From positions 62,001-126,000 of the forward strand of contig CAKZRQ010000062.1 in NCBI GenBank assembly GCA_937146645.1: a DNA stretch of 64,000 nt, in the 5' to 3' direction. This DNA comes from an uncultured Cyclobacteriaceae bacterium. GTDB lineage: Bacteria > Bacteroidota > Bacteroidia > Cytophagales > Cyclobacteriaceae. Positions 52,964 to 62,354 of the stretch are shown here, one piece after another. Below the pieces are notes generated by a model, which had not been told where the DNA came from, did no database searches, and saw only the letters and a program-made list of their open reading frames with translations. The stretch's first letter is position 1. Each line of letters opens with the position of its first letter. Both the position numbers and the translations under genes were made by a program.

Positions 52964-55156
52964 ATGAAACTGAACAAAGCAATGAACAGAAGAAATTTTC
53001 TGAAAGTCTCTGCAGCGAGTGGAACCGGTCTTGTGATTGGTTTTAATTGGTTAGCGGGATGTACGCCTACTAGTCCAGAAATGTCCATTCCCAAAAGTTG
53101 GACTGACATCAATGCCTTTATCAAGGTGGCAGATAATGGACTTGTGACCATCTTCTCTCCAAACCCAGAGATCGGGCAGAATGTAAAGACCTCTATGCCC
53201 ATGATCGTGGCGGAAGAGCTTGATGTAGACTGGAAGAAGGTAATCGTAGAGCAGGCAGATCTGAACACCGTAAAATATAATCGTCAGGTAGCTGGTGGAA
53301 GTCAGTCTATCCGTGCAGGATGGGAAGGTCTTCGTCAGGCAGGTGCTACCGCAAAGCAAATGCTTCGACAAGCTGCAGCAAATCAATGGCAGGTAGATGT
53401 TTCAGATGTCAGTACCGAAATGGGACAGCTCGTAAATTCAAAGAGTGGTGATAAGTTAGGATATGGAGATGTTGCAGTTGCAGCGGCTTCACTACCCATT
53501 CCGGATGAGGTGGAGTTAAAGGATTTGAAAGATTTCAAGCTGATCGGTACGAGCGTTAAGAATGTGGATGGTGAAAAAATCGTTACCGGAAAACCTCTCT
53601 TTGGCATAGATTACAAGAGAGAGGGACAGCTCATTGCTATGCTTATTCATGCTCCTGCTTTTGGGATGAAGCTAAAATCTTATGATGCGGAAGCGGCTAA
53701 AGCTATGCCCGGCATCCAAGACGTATTTAAGCTTGATACTAGCCTCGAGGAGCCTCAGTGGTCGGATGTCAATGCCTTTAATGACCTGATTGTCATAGTT
53801 GGAGAAACTACATGGCAGGTGATGAAGGCTAAAAAAGCTGTCAATGCTGAATGGGTGGCGGATACTCCTTTGGAGAATAGCGAGGATCATTTTGCTAAGC
53901 TTGTGGATGGTGTTGAACGTCAAAAAGGAAGAGTACTTCGCGAGGATGGAAATGCAGATGCGGCTTTGCGAAGCGCATCCAAAGTCATCGAGAAAACCTA
54001 CACTGCTCCTTTCCTAGCCCATAATACCATGGAACCCATGAACTTTTTTGCTCATGTGACTCCAGAGAAAGCCGAATTAGTAGGCCCAATTCAGACTCCG
54101 GAATCTCTTAGAGGTACCGTGATGAAGGTTTTGGGAATGACTGAAGATCAGGTGACCATTGAGATGACTCGTATGGGTGGTGGCTTTGGTCGAAGGCTAT
54201 ATGGGAACTTTGGCCTGGAGGCCGCATTGATTTCGAAAGCTGTAGGAAAGCCTGTCAAACTGGTTTACACTCGTGAGGACGATATGACCCAGGGTACTTA
54301 TCGCCCTGCCTATCGAGTAAAATATACCGCAGGATTAGATGAGAATAATAACCTAATAGCCTTTAAGGCCAAAGCTGCCGGAATCCCTGGTAGTCCATTA
54401 TTTGCTAATCGCTTCCCAGCTGGAACGGTTGATAATTATCATGGCGAGGGTGTGAATGTAGCCACCAATATTTCTACTGGTGCATGGAGAGCCCCTCGAT
54501 CCAACTTTATCGCGGGTGCAGAACAAGCCTTTATTGATGAGGTAGCCGAAGCCGCCGGTAAGGATCCATTAGATTTCAGACTTGAGCTTTTTGATAGAGC
54601 TATCAATAATCCTGTGGGAGATAACAATGATTATGATGCGGCCAGATATGCAGGTGTTTTGAAACTAGTTAAAGAAAAAGCCAATTGGACTCAAGATATG
54701 TCTGGAGTATCCCGCGGGGTTGCGGCGTATTATTGCCATAATTCTTACGTAGCTCAGGTGGTAGATGTAGTGATGAAGAATAATGAGCCCGTGGTTCAGA
54801 AAGTATGGTGTGCTGTGGACTGCGGAATCGTTGTGAATAAAGAAGGTGCAATCAATCAGGTAGAAGGCGGAATTGTAGATGGAATTGGCCATGCCATGTA
54901 TAGCCAGCTGACATTTAAAGATGGAAAGCCTGAACAGGAGAACTTCCACCAATATGATCTCATCCGGCACATGCAGGCGCCAGAGATTGAAGTGTTCTTT
55001 GTGGAAAATGATATCCACCCAACGGGGCTTGGAGAGCCTTCTCTCCCACCGGTTATGGGTGCACTAGCAAACGCTCTTTACAAGGCTACCGGGACAAGGT
55101 ATTACAACCAACCTTTTACAAAAGCCAAACAGGCGGATGAAATTCTCGTAGGATAG
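52964..55156 (+). CDS. molybdopterin-binding large subunit of a xanthine dehydrogenase-family hydroxylase
   Basis: 730 residues. Tat-type signal (NRRNFLKVSAASGTG, twin Arg), then the IorB-like molybdenum-cofactor domains: GGSQSIRAGWEG, TYTAPFLAHNTMEPMNFFA, TRMGGGFGRRLYG, STGAWRAPRSN and GLGEPSLPPVMGALANALY (Glu base). It pairs with the [2Fe-2S] subunit. No FAD subunit gene is present, as is usual for isoquinoline oxidoreductase-type enzymes that pass electrons to cytochromes or the membrane. The substrate is unknown; probably an aldehyde or N-heterocycle. Confidence 0.93.
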   Translation: MKLNKAMNRRNFLKVSAASGTGLVIGFNWLAGCTPTSPEMSIPKSWTDINAFIKVADNGLVTIFSPNPEIGQNVKTSMPMIVAEELDVDWKKVIVEQADLNTVKYNRQVAGGSQSIRAGWEGLRQAGATAKQMLRQAAANQWQVDVSDVSTEMGQLVNSKSGDKLGYGDVAVAAASLPIPDEVELKDLKDFKLIGTSVKNVDGEKIVTGKPLFGIDYKREGQLIAMLIHAPAFGMKLKSYDAEAAKAMPGIQDVFKLDTSLEEPQWSDVNAFNDLIVIVGETTWQVMKAKKAVNAEWVADTPLENSEDHFAKLVDGVERQKGRVLREDGNADAALRSASKVIEKTYTAPFLAHNTMEPMNFFAHVTPEKAELVGPIQTPESLRGTVMKVLGMTEDQVTIEMTRMGGGFGRRLYGNFGLEAALISKAVGKPVKLVYTREDDMTQGTYRPAYRVKYTAGLDENNNLIAFKAKAAGIPGSPLFANRFPAGTVDNYHGEGVNVATNISTGAWRAPRSNFIAGAEQAFIDEVAEAAGKDPLDFRLELFDRAINNPVGDNNDYDAARYAGVLKLVKEKANWTQDMSGVSRGVAAYYCHNSYVAQVVDVVMKNNEPVVQKVWCAVDCGIVVNKEGAINQVEGGIVDGIGHAMYSQLTFKDGKPEQENFHQYDLIRHMQAPEIEVFFVENDIHPTGLGEPSLPPVMGALANALYKATGTRYYNQPFTKAKQADEILVG

Positions 55157-55176
55157 CCAATTGGCTATCCTTTTTT
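55151..55176 (+). terminator. perfect-hairpin terminator overlapping the large-subunit stop codon
   Basis: Two complementary ten-base arms (GGATAGCCAA / TTGGCTATCC, 55151-55170) followed by TTTTTT. The stop codon TAG lies inside the left arm, and the next ATG is at 55180. Confidence 0.85.
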
Positions 55177-55179
55177 AGT

Positions 55180-55500
55180 ATGAAACATCACTGGACTTTC
55201 AAAAACTTTCACAGCGAAGATTTAAAAGATCTCAAATCCGTTCTTGCGAAGCGCTCAAGAGAAATCGAGACTTTCCTTTCCTATTATTTTCGAGGAGATG
55301 GAGCAACCGTTGAAAATTTGAGTTTATCGGATTTACAAAGCCCAACTGATTCAAAGGTGGGTAATGCGAAGTTTCTTTTTGATGTGGCTTACTTTAATCT
55401 TTGCTGGAATATCGATGATAAGGATCCAGACAAGATGGACGTCGAACTGCACTACGATAAGGTTAATCAAGAACTGAAACTTATTGGGCCCGATTGGTGA
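55180..55500 (+). CDS. small protein of unknown function
   Basis: 106 residues, soluble, mixed alpha/beta (MKHHWTFKNFHSEDLKDLKSV...YFNLCWNIDDKDPDKMDVELHYD). No motif I can name. Its ATG lies only 4 bases past the T-tract of the upstream terminator, so its transcript must come from readthrough or from a promoter inside the large-subunit gene. It ends before a short AT-rich hairpin (AAAGGAA/TTCCTTT, 55505-55522). Confidence 0.65.
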   Translation: MKHHWTFKNFHSEDLKDLKSVLAKRSREIETFLSYYFRGDGATVENLSLSDLQSPTDSKVGNAKFLFDVAYFNLCWNIDDKDPDKMDVELHYDKVNQELKLIGPDW

Positions 55501-55575
55501 TTTAAAAGGAAAGAATTCCTTTCTTTCAAAGCTTTTCGTAGAAAGCCTGCGTTCCCAACAACACTTTATTAGGTT

Positions 55576-56712
55576 ATGCCGATTTCATTTAAGAAGATTA
55601 TTAAAATCACCATGCTAGCCTTACTCTCCATCGTCTTGCTTTTAGTCATTGTAGGATTCCTTTTTGTCACTTTTAGTCCTGAGTTTGGAGGGACCCCGAG
55701 TGATAAGGATAAAGAGCGCTATGATCGTCTTTCTTATTTCGATCAGGGAAAATTTTCCAACATTATAGAGACTGATATGAGTATGGGTTTCGTTGAAGGC
55801 ATTAAGCTTTTACCAGAGTTTTTTAAAAATGATCCCAGTAGGGAACCTGACTTTGAAATTCCCGTCAATCTGGTCGATTCGTTGGATTTAGTGAAAAATG
55901 GATCGCCGGATCGAATGGTTTGGTTTGGACACTCGGCATTTTTGCTTCAATTAGATGGGAAAAATATTCTAATCGACCCTATGCTCGGAAATGTCCCCTC
56001 TCCTATTCCAGTATTAGGCAGACCTCGATATAGCGATAAGCTACCAATCGAAATAGAGCAGTTACCCGAAATTGATCTGATTATAATATCGCATGACCAT
56101 TACGATCATCTTGATTATGGTAGTATTTCAAGACTAAAGGAAAAAACCAAGACCTTTTTTGTACCTCTTGGGGTCGGTGCGCATCTTAAGAAATGGGGAG
56201 TTGGTGATAAAAAAATTAAAGAGTTTGAGTGGTGGCAAGAAGGTTCACTCAACTCCATTAGCTTCGTATTTGCTCCAGCGAGACATTTTTCGGGAAGAGG
56301 CTTAGGAGACCGTTTCAATACACTTTGGGGTTCTTGGATTATCCAAAATGAAAAGAGAAACATTTTCTTTTCTGGAGATGGAGGGTATGGACCTCATTTT
56401 AAACAGATCGGAGAAAAATACGGGCCTTTTGACTTTGCCATGCTGGAATGTGGTCAGTATAATAAACGTTGGAAAGATATTCATATGTCACCGGAAGAGA
56501 CTGCCATGGCAGGGGTGGATGTGAATGCAAAAGTAGGAATGCCGATACACTGGGGAGCATTCACACTGGCTTTGCATAGTTGGACAGATCCAGTGGTGCG
56601 TGTGAATAGAAAAGCCGGAGAATTAGGCCTTCCTTTAACCATACCAGAAATTGGCGAATACATTCATTTAGATAATCTCAAGACTATTAATAATCCCTGG
56701 TGGGAGAATTAA
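55576..56712 (+). CDS. MBL-fold metallohydrolase (NAPE-PLD/UlaG-like), membrane-anchored
   Basis: 378 residues. N-terminal hydrophobic anchor (about 8-32), then a metallo-beta-lactamase fold with the metal motif HDHYDH (173-178), GDGGYG and PIHWGAF (His). The overall plan matches the NAPE-PLD-like lipid phosphodiesterases and the UlaG group. The substrate is not known. It stands alone. Confidence 0.88.
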   Translation: MPISFKKIIKITMLALLSIVLLLVIVGFLFVTFSPEFGGTPSDKDKERYDRLSYFDQGKFSNIIETDMSMGFVEGIKLLPEFFKNDPSREPDFEIPVNLVDSLDLVKNGSPDRMVWFGHSAFLLQLDGKNILIDPMLGNVPSPIPVLGRPRYSDKLPIEIEQLPEIDLIIISHDHYDHLDYGSISRLKEKTKTFFVPLGVGAHLKKWGVGDKKIKEFEWWQEGSLNSISFVFAPARHFSGRGLGDRFNTLWGSWIIQNEKRNIFFSGDGGYGPHFKQIGEKYGPFDFAMLECGQYNKRWKDIHMSPEETAMAGVDVNAKVGMPIHWGAFTLALHSWTDPVVRVNRKAGELGLPLTIPEIGEYIHLDNLKTINNPWWEN

Positions 56713-56805
56713 ACATTTTTGTTACCAACCTTCTATTTACCCCTACACTTTTATTCTCCAAATTCCTATTTTCAACTTCTATTCTAACCAAAAACCTAAA
56801 ATAAA

Positions 56806-57954
56806 ATGTCTCAAACCATCAACGCTGCCATAGTCGGAACTGGATTTATTGGCCCTGCTCATCTGGAAGCACTGAGAAGATTACCGAATATCCTTGTTTC
56901 CGCACTTGTGGAAGTGAATCAGGAACTAGCGGATCAAAAAGCCCAGGAATTAGGAATCCCAAATGCTTACACTTTCGAAGCAATGCTTGAAGATTCAAGT
57001 ATCGATGTAGTTCATATTTGTACGCCAAACTTCCTTCATTTTCCACAAACTAAGGCTTGTCTTTTGGCTGGTAAGCATGTGATTTGCGAAAAGCCCTTGG
57101 CTGTAACCACCGAAGAAGCAGAAGAGCTTGTCGCTCTTGCCAAAGAAAAAGGACTGGTGAATGCGGTCCATTTTAATCTTAGATATTATCCGATGGTTCG
57201 CCAGATGCGCACCATGAGACAAAAAGGAGAGTTGGGCGAAGTGTATGCCGTTATGGGCTCTTATCTTCAGGATTGGCTCTTCCACAAAACAGATTACAAC
57301 TGGAGATTGGAGCCCGATCAATCAGGTGATTCAAGAGCAATAGCTGACATTGGATCCCACCTTTTGGATATGACTGAATATGTCACTGGGCTAAAAGTGT
57401 CAGAGGTTATGGCAAATTTCTCAACAGTTCATAAAACGAGGCTGAAGCCATTGAAGGCTATTGAGACCTTCTCAGGCAAAGCTTTAGATCCTTCGGATTA
57501 CAAGGAGTATCCAGTGAATTCAGAGGATTATGCAACTGTTCTTTTGAAATTTGACAATGGTAACACAGGGTCTATCACGGTAAGTCAGGTAAATGCCGGA
57601 CGAAAAAATAGACTGAATATCGAAATAGCTGGTTCTAAATCAAACGTAGAATTTAATACCGAAAGACCAAATGAGCTTTGGGTTGGAAACCGAGATTCTG
57701 CTAATGCAGTGCTAATGAAAGACCCTGGGCTTTTCCACCCCGAGGCTGCAGAGCTAATTAGTTTCCCAGGAGGACATCAGGAAGGCTTCCCTGACACTTC
57801 AAAGCAGCTTTTTAAAGAAGTTTATGCCGCAGTCAGAAATGGGGCACAGCCAGAAGATGCGCCATTCCCTACTTTTGAAAGCGGTTTGAGGGAGTTAATC
57901 ATTGGTGATAAAATCGTAGAAAGTAACAAAAATCAGGCTTGGGTCGTGGTATAA
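56806..57954 (+). CDS. Gfo/Idh/MocA-family oxidoreductase
   Basis: 382 residues. Rossmann fold with GTGFIGPAHLEAL (about 11-23), then CTPNFLHFPQTKACLLAGKHVICEKPLAV, with the EKP motif (catalytic Lys), and a C-terminal alpha/beta domain containing DIGSHLLDMTEYVTG (His). NAD(P)-dependent sugar or inositol oxidoreductase; the substrate is unknown. Confidence 0.93.
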   Translation: MSQTINAAIVGTGFIGPAHLEALRRLPNILVSALVEVNQELADQKAQELGIPNAYTFEAMLEDSSIDVVHICTPNFLHFPQTKACLLAGKHVICEKPLAVTTEEAEELVALAKEKGLVNAVHFNLRYYPMVRQMRTMRQKGELGEVYAVMGSYLQDWLFHKTDYNWRLEPDQSGDSRAIADIGSHLLDMTEYVTGLKVSEVMANFSTVHKTRLKPLKAIETFSGKALDPSDYKEYPVNSEDYATVLLKFDNGNTGSITVSQVNAGRKNRLNIEIAGSKSNVEFNTERPNELWVGNRDSANAVLMKDPGLFHPEAAELISFPGGHQEGFPDTSKQLFKEVYAAVRNGAQPEDAPFPTFESGLRELIIGDKIVESNKNQAWVVV

Positions 57955-58033
57955 ACAAAAGCCATTCTTTATCATAAAAAGTATTTATTTATAATTATCA
58001 TTACATTTATAACAACCACAAACTATTTACATC

Positions 58034-58540
58034 ATGAACTTGAAAAAGACACTTTTCTCACTTGCAATCATGAGCTTCTTCGCAGTTTCTGCATTTGCTC
58101 AGGAAAAAGCCAGCCCAGCTCAAACTGCTGAAGGAATGGTCGGGGATGCTAAAATCACCATCAAATATTCTTCTCCTGGCGTGAAGGGTAGAATGATTTG
58201 GGGCGACTTAGTTCCACTAGGACAAGTTTGGAGAGCAGGAGCTGACGAGGCTACTACTTTCACCACTTCTAAAGACATCATGGTAGAAGGAGAAAAACTT
58301 CCAGCAGGAACTTATTCTTTCTTTGTGATTCCTAATGAGTATGAGTCTACTTTAATCTTCAACTCTGTAGCAGAGCAATGGGGAGCCTATGACTATGACT
58401 CTGGTAAGGATGTATTGAGAGTAAATGTACCTTCTCAGCAGACTTCTACGATGGAAGAAAGACTTGTATACGAAGTGAAAGATGACAGTTTTGAGCTTCG
58501 ATGGGAGTATGGAAAAGCTTCTGCAAAGATTGGTAGTTAA
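58034..58540 (+). CDS. secreted DUF2911 protein
   Basis: 168 residues: signal peptide (MNLKKTLFSLAIMSFFAVSAFA) followed by a DUF2911 domain (ITIKYSSPGVKGRMIWGDL, GQVWRAGADEATTFTTS, GTYSFFVIP, YDYDSGKDVLRV). DUF2911 is common in Bacteroidota and has no known function. It ends before a clear terminator. Confidence 0.95.
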   Translation: MNLKKTLFSLAIMSFFAVSAFAQEKASPAQTAEGMVGDAKITIKYSSPGVKGRMIWGDLVPLGQVWRAGADEATTFTTSKDIMVEGEKLPAGTYSFFVIPNEYESTLIFNSVAEQWGAYDYDSGKDVLRVNVPSQQTSTMEERLVYEVKDDSFELRWEYGKASAKIGS

Positions 58541-58558
58541 TCACCTTTAACTTATTGT

Positions 58559-58590
58559 AAAGCCGTAGGCCATTCGCTTACGGCTTTTTT
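58559..58590 (+). terminator. intrinsic terminator after the DUF2911 gene
   Basis: Nine-bp stem AAAGCCGTA (58559-58567) with TACGGCTTT (58579-58587), followed by T-residues, 18 bases after the stop. Confidence 0.88.
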
Positions 58591-58624
58591 GTTGTCTCAA
58601 AATTCAGAAATACTTTTGTCATCC

Positions 58625-61126
58625 ATGCCTGAATTCATTTTTCCCAATTTCAATTCTTCCGCATTTAGCCTGCCTGCTGCTGAAGTAGTGTCTGAATTAA
58701 AGGAGACTTTAAGCTCATCAAACACTGCCATCATAAAAGCTCCTCCAGGAGCCGGTAAGAGTACCCTTCTCCCCATCGAATTGGTCAATGAATCTTGGCT
58801 AAATGGCAAAAAGATTCTCATGCTTGAGCCTAGGAGGCTTGCTGCCAAAAGCATTGCCAGAAGGATGTCAGAAATGACTGGAACAAGGCTTAGCGAAGAA
58901 ATTGGGTACAGAATCAGGTTTGATCAAAAAGCTACCGAAGAGACTAGAATTGAAGTAATCACCGAAGGGATTCTGACTCGAATGATTCATTCAGATAATG
59001 CTCTTGAAAATGTGGGCATACTCATTTTTGATGAATTTCATGAAAGGAATCTCCATTCTGAAGTCGGTTTGGCATTGAGCAGGGAAATTCAAGAAATTCT
59101 AAGGCCCGATCTAAGAATTATTCTTATGTCCGCGACTATCGATACAGAGTCATTATCTAAAATGCTTGACGCCAAAGTGATTGAAAGTAAAGGGCGGCAG
59201 TTTCCGGTAGAAATCAATTATGCAGGAGAGATTGATAGCTACGATATCGGTTCGGATACTGCCAGACAGGTAACCAGAATTTCAAAGGAAACTAAGGGTG
59301 ATATTTTAGTTTTTTTACCCGGACAGGGTGAGATAAAGAAGGCTGAAACTCTTTTGAGAAACAGTTTGCCCGATACACTCATTTGTCCACTTTATGGACA
59401 GCTCCCCTTCCCCGCCCAACAAAGGGCCATCATGCCTGATAAAAATGGGAAAAGGAAAATTGTGTTGGCAACAGATATTGCAGAAACCTCTTTGACCATA
59501 GAGGGTGTGAGCGTGGTGGTGGATTCTGGCTTTGCGAAAACATCTAAATTTGATCCAAAAACTGGATTATCCAGACTTGTTCTTCAAAGAATAAGTGAAG
59601 ACTCTTCGGACCAAAGATCAGGTCGAGCAGGTAGATTAGAAGCGGGAAAGGCATTTAGGCTTTGGACGAAGGCTACTCAAGCCAATCTTCAAAAATTCAG
59701 GACGCCAGAGCTTCTTGAGGCTGATCTCACTCCAATGGTCCTGGATATGGTTTCATGGGGTAAGGAGGATATTTTCGCCATGACATGGCTGGATAACCCT
59801 CCAAAATCCAGTGTTTATTCTGCTTATGCGACCTTGGAAGATCTTAATGCTATTGCTTCAAATAAGCTCACCGAACACGGCAAAGAGATTCAAAAGCTTC
59901 CTTGCCATCCAAGAATCGCACATTTACTCCTTGAGGCCGAAAAAATAGATGAATTACCGCTAGCTACCGATCTGGCTGCTTTGCTCGAAGAGCGAGATCC
60001 CTTAGGACCAAATGTCGGAGTTGATATTAATATCAGAATTGAGGCTCTTAGGAGATGGAGGAAAGAAGGCGCAGGGCCGAATAGGCTAAAGAGGATAGAT
60101 CAGGTGGCTAGTATTTATCGACAGATGATGAAGGTGGAGGCACAGAGCTCCTTTGTCGATTCTTGGCAAACAGGTCTTTTATTGGCTCATGCGTATCCAG
60201 AAAGAATAGCTTCCGCTCGAAGAGGGAATAATGCACAATTCCAGCTTGCCAACGGGAATATCGCCCAAATAAGCTATAAAGACGATTTATCAGATGAAGC
60301 CTGGCTTGCTGTAGCTCATGTAGATGCCAGAGAAGGAATGGGTAAAATTTGGCTAGCTTCCCCACTTGATCCAAAGGACTTGAAGCCGCTCCTGAAAATG
60401 AAGGAGGTTATAAAATGGGACAGAAAAGAAGGAGGACTTATTGCAGAAACCGAAATCAGGATTGGAGCGATTGTCTTAGGAAAACGACCCATCAAAGACG
60501 TATCGTCGGAGGAGATTAAGGATGCTATTTTGGAGAGCCTACCTGGCGATGGAAGGTTTATGCTCAACTGGGATGAAAAGGCGATCCAGCTCATAAATCG
60601 AATCCAATCTTTACGGAGATGGAACCTTAATGAAAACTGGCCTGACTGGACTCAGGAATCTTTGTTAAAAACTGCATCAGAGTGGTTGGAAAGTTATCTC
60701 ACTGATATACAGAATGCGGATGATTTATTGGGACTTGACTTAGAAGAGATCTTGTTTCATACTCTTGATTATGACTTACAGCAAAAGCTTAATTCATTAG
60801 CCCCTAGCTTTTTAGAAGTACCAAGTTCAAGTAAAATACGATTGAAATACGATGAGGATGGAAGTTCACCTCTCCTATCCGTTCGACTTCAAGAAATTTT
60901 TGGAATGACTCAAACACCAAGCGTGAATGATGGAAGTCAAAAGATTCTGGTGGAACTTTTATCTCCCGGCTTTAAGCCTGTTCAGCTAACTCAAGATTTA
61001 GAATCCTTCTGGGACAAAGGCTACTTTGAAGTAAGAAAAGAACTAAAGCGAAGGTATCCAAAGCATGAATGGCCGGAGAATCCATTAGATGCTCAAGCAG
61101 TTAGGGGAGTAAAACGCAAATCCTAA
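58625..61126 (+). CDS. hrpB: ATP-dependent helicase HrpB
   Basis: 833 residues from the ATG at 58625; a TTG at 58589 would start inside the terminator and is rejected. DEAH-type RNA helicase: P-loop PPGAGKST, DEFHERN (motif II), SAT (motif III), ATDIAETSLTIEGV and QRSGRAGR, with the HrpB-type C-terminal extension (YFEVRKELKRRYPKHEWPENP). It remodels RNA. The 3' end overlaps the convergent gene at 61123 by four bases. Confidence 0.93.
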   Translation: MPEFIFPNFNSSAFSLPAAEVVSELKETLSSSNTAIIKAPPGAGKSTLLPIELVNESWLNGKKILMLEPRRLAAKSIARRMSEMTGTRLSEEIGYRIRFDQKATEETRIEVITEGILTRMIHSDNALENVGILIFDEFHERNLHSEVGLALSREIQEILRPDLRIILMSATIDTESLSKMLDAKVIESKGRQFPVEINYAGEIDSYDIGSDTARQVTRISKETKGDILVFLPGQGEIKKAETLLRNSLPDTLICPLYGQLPFPAQQRAIMPDKNGKRKIVLATDIAETSLTIEGVSVVVDSGFAKTSKFDPKTGLSRLVLQRISEDSSDQRSGRAGRLEAGKAFRLWTKATQANLQKFRTPELLEADLTPMVLDMVSWGKEDIFAMTWLDNPPKSSVYSAYATLEDLNAIASNKLTEHGKEIQKLPCHPRIAHLLLEAEKIDELPLATDLAALLEERDPLGPNVGVDINIRIEALRRWRKEGAGPNRLKRIDQVASIYRQMMKVEAQSSFVDSWQTGLLLAHAYPERIASARRGNNAQFQLANGNIAQISYKDDLSDEAWLAVAHVDAREGMGKIWLASPLDPKDLKPLLKMKEVIKWDRKEGGLIAETEIRIGAIVLGKRPIKDVSSEEIKDAILESLPGDGRFMLNWDEKAIQLINRIQSLRRWNLNENWPDWTQESLLKTASEWLESYLTDIQNADDLLGLDLEEILFHTLDYDLQQKLNSLAPSFLEVPSSSKIRLKYDEDGSSPLLSVRLQEIFGMTQTPSVNDGSQKILVELLSPGFKPVQLTQDLESFWDKGYFEVRKELKRRYPKHEWPENPLDAQAVRGVKRKS

Positions 61127-61749
61127 ATCCTGTATTGCTTATCCAGGTAATTCAAAAACTTCAAATAGGAGGCGATATTAAATGGTGTAGTACTATTCTT
61201 TTTCACCATGCCTAAATAAGTTTCCCGGAGTTTAGGATAGTCATCTGGCTTGTAAATCCGACTTAAGGCAGTCCCTCTGAAAGCATTATAAATGAAATTC
61301 TGGGTTTTGAATTTTTTCTCTTTTCGTAAGGCAAATGCAGCCTCCAAATTCACTGGATCACTCATTTGATCAAGCCATTGAAATCCATAACTAACAAAAA
61401 ATTTTTCAATGCTCATAAGCGTTTGCGAAAGGTTCGCAGAGTTTTGAATAAAAAAGCGCTTTGGAAGTTCTTTACCGATTTTGTCTAATGTCTGGACTAG
61501 GGTCACAGATTTATCAGAATGTCCATGTAAAGAAGGCAGAAACTGATGAATCATATATTCTACCTGATCAATTCTTATCCCAAGATTATACTCCAAATAT
61601 GCACCATCTGGATACGGTTGATAATGAATAAATACCAACTGAGTACCCTGATCGAAGGGCTTTTTAAACACATTCAATACCGGATCTAATTCAAACCCGA
61701 AGTCTTCAAAAAAACTCTGTTGTCGCCTCAAAAGATCTTTCTGCCGCAT
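61123..61749 (-). CDS. protein of unknown function
   Basis: 208 residues, soluble and helical in the second half (ILEAAFALRKEKKFKTQNF-like region, TPFNIASYLKFLNYLDKQYRI). The first part (FEDFGFELDPVLNVFKKPFDQGTQLVFIHYQPYPDG) looks like a beta-strand domain. No known family. The stop overlaps hrpB by four bases. The next gene on the same strand starts 41 bases upstream. Confidence 0.7.
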   Translation of the reverse strand: MRQKDLLRRQQSFFEDFGFELDPVLNVFKKPFDQGTQLVFIHYQPYPDGAYLEYNLGIRIDQVEYMIHQFLPSLHGHSDKSVTLVQTLDKIGKELPKRFFIQNSANLSQTLMSIEKFFVSYGFQWLDQMSDPVNLEAAFALRKEKKFKTQNFIYNAFRGTALSRIYKPDDYPKLRETYLGMVKKNSTTPFNIASYLKFLNYLDKQYRI

Positions 61750-61790
61750 ATCACTATAACGATAAAAAATTGCATTTGTTATATACGAAA

Positions 61791-62309
61791 TTAAAATAAA
61801 TCTCTGATTTCCTGCAACATAGGCTCAACAAATAATTTTTTAATTTCTACACTCCCTTCATCTTCCGGGTTATGCAAATAATGATTCCAATGCTTTTCTG
61901 CCTTTCGAATGGTGCGAGGAGTAACATCAAATTCAACCTCGTTTAAATAGGTTTCAGCTAGTTGGGATGCTTTAAAATTTCCAAAAAGGTAAATCCTTAA
62001 TATATCCACAAACTTATCTTCGAGGTTGTATCGCTCAAGGATTTGGGTAAAAGCTCCCTGAGTATCTTTATTTCTCTTGTCAAAAATTGCCTCAATAGTG
62101 GCTTTTAATCCTGCATTTGAATAGTTGCTTTTAGACATGGCCCTGGATGCCAAATACCCTTTTTCCCAATCATCTCCAGAAATCAAATCAATCATTGCTT
62201 GAGCGGACTCTTCGGTCATTACCTCACCAAGCTTATCAGCGAAGCTGAATGCTTCCTTTTCTTCCGGATCGGTCATTCTTTTAATGAGATATTCGGCTTT
62301 TTCGTCCAT
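61791..62309 (-). CDS. helical protein of unknown function
   Basis: 172 residues from the ATG at 62309 (MDEKAEYLIKRMTDPEE); the frame is open to 62477 but then overlaps the divergent VLRF1-like gene. The shorter start is also favoured by TATATTTG (62337-62330 on the minus strand), a -7 element that would start the transcript near 62324. All-helical and charged, reminiscent of HEAT or armadillo-type repeats. No named family. Confidence 0.7.
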   Translation of the reverse strand: MDEKAEYLIKRMTDPEEKEAFSFADKLGEVMTEESAQAMIDLISGDDWEKGYLASRAMSKSNYSNAGLKATIEAIFDKRNKDTQGAFTQILERYNLEDKFVDILRIYLFGNFKASQLAETYLNEVEFDVTPRTIRKAEKHWNHYLHNPEDEGSVEIKKLFVEPMLQEIRDLF

Positions 62310-62329
62310 GTCTTTTAATCTATTTTTAG

Positions 62330-62337
62330 CAAATATA
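62330..62337 (-). promoter_or_regulatory. TAnnTTTG -7 element for the 172-residue protein gene
   Basis: TATATTTG on the minus strand, 21 bases upstream of the ATG at 62309, inside the 45-base divergent gap. A -33 TTG is not clear. Confidence 0.4.
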
Positions 62338-62354
62338 TTGGATAAAAATCTTGG

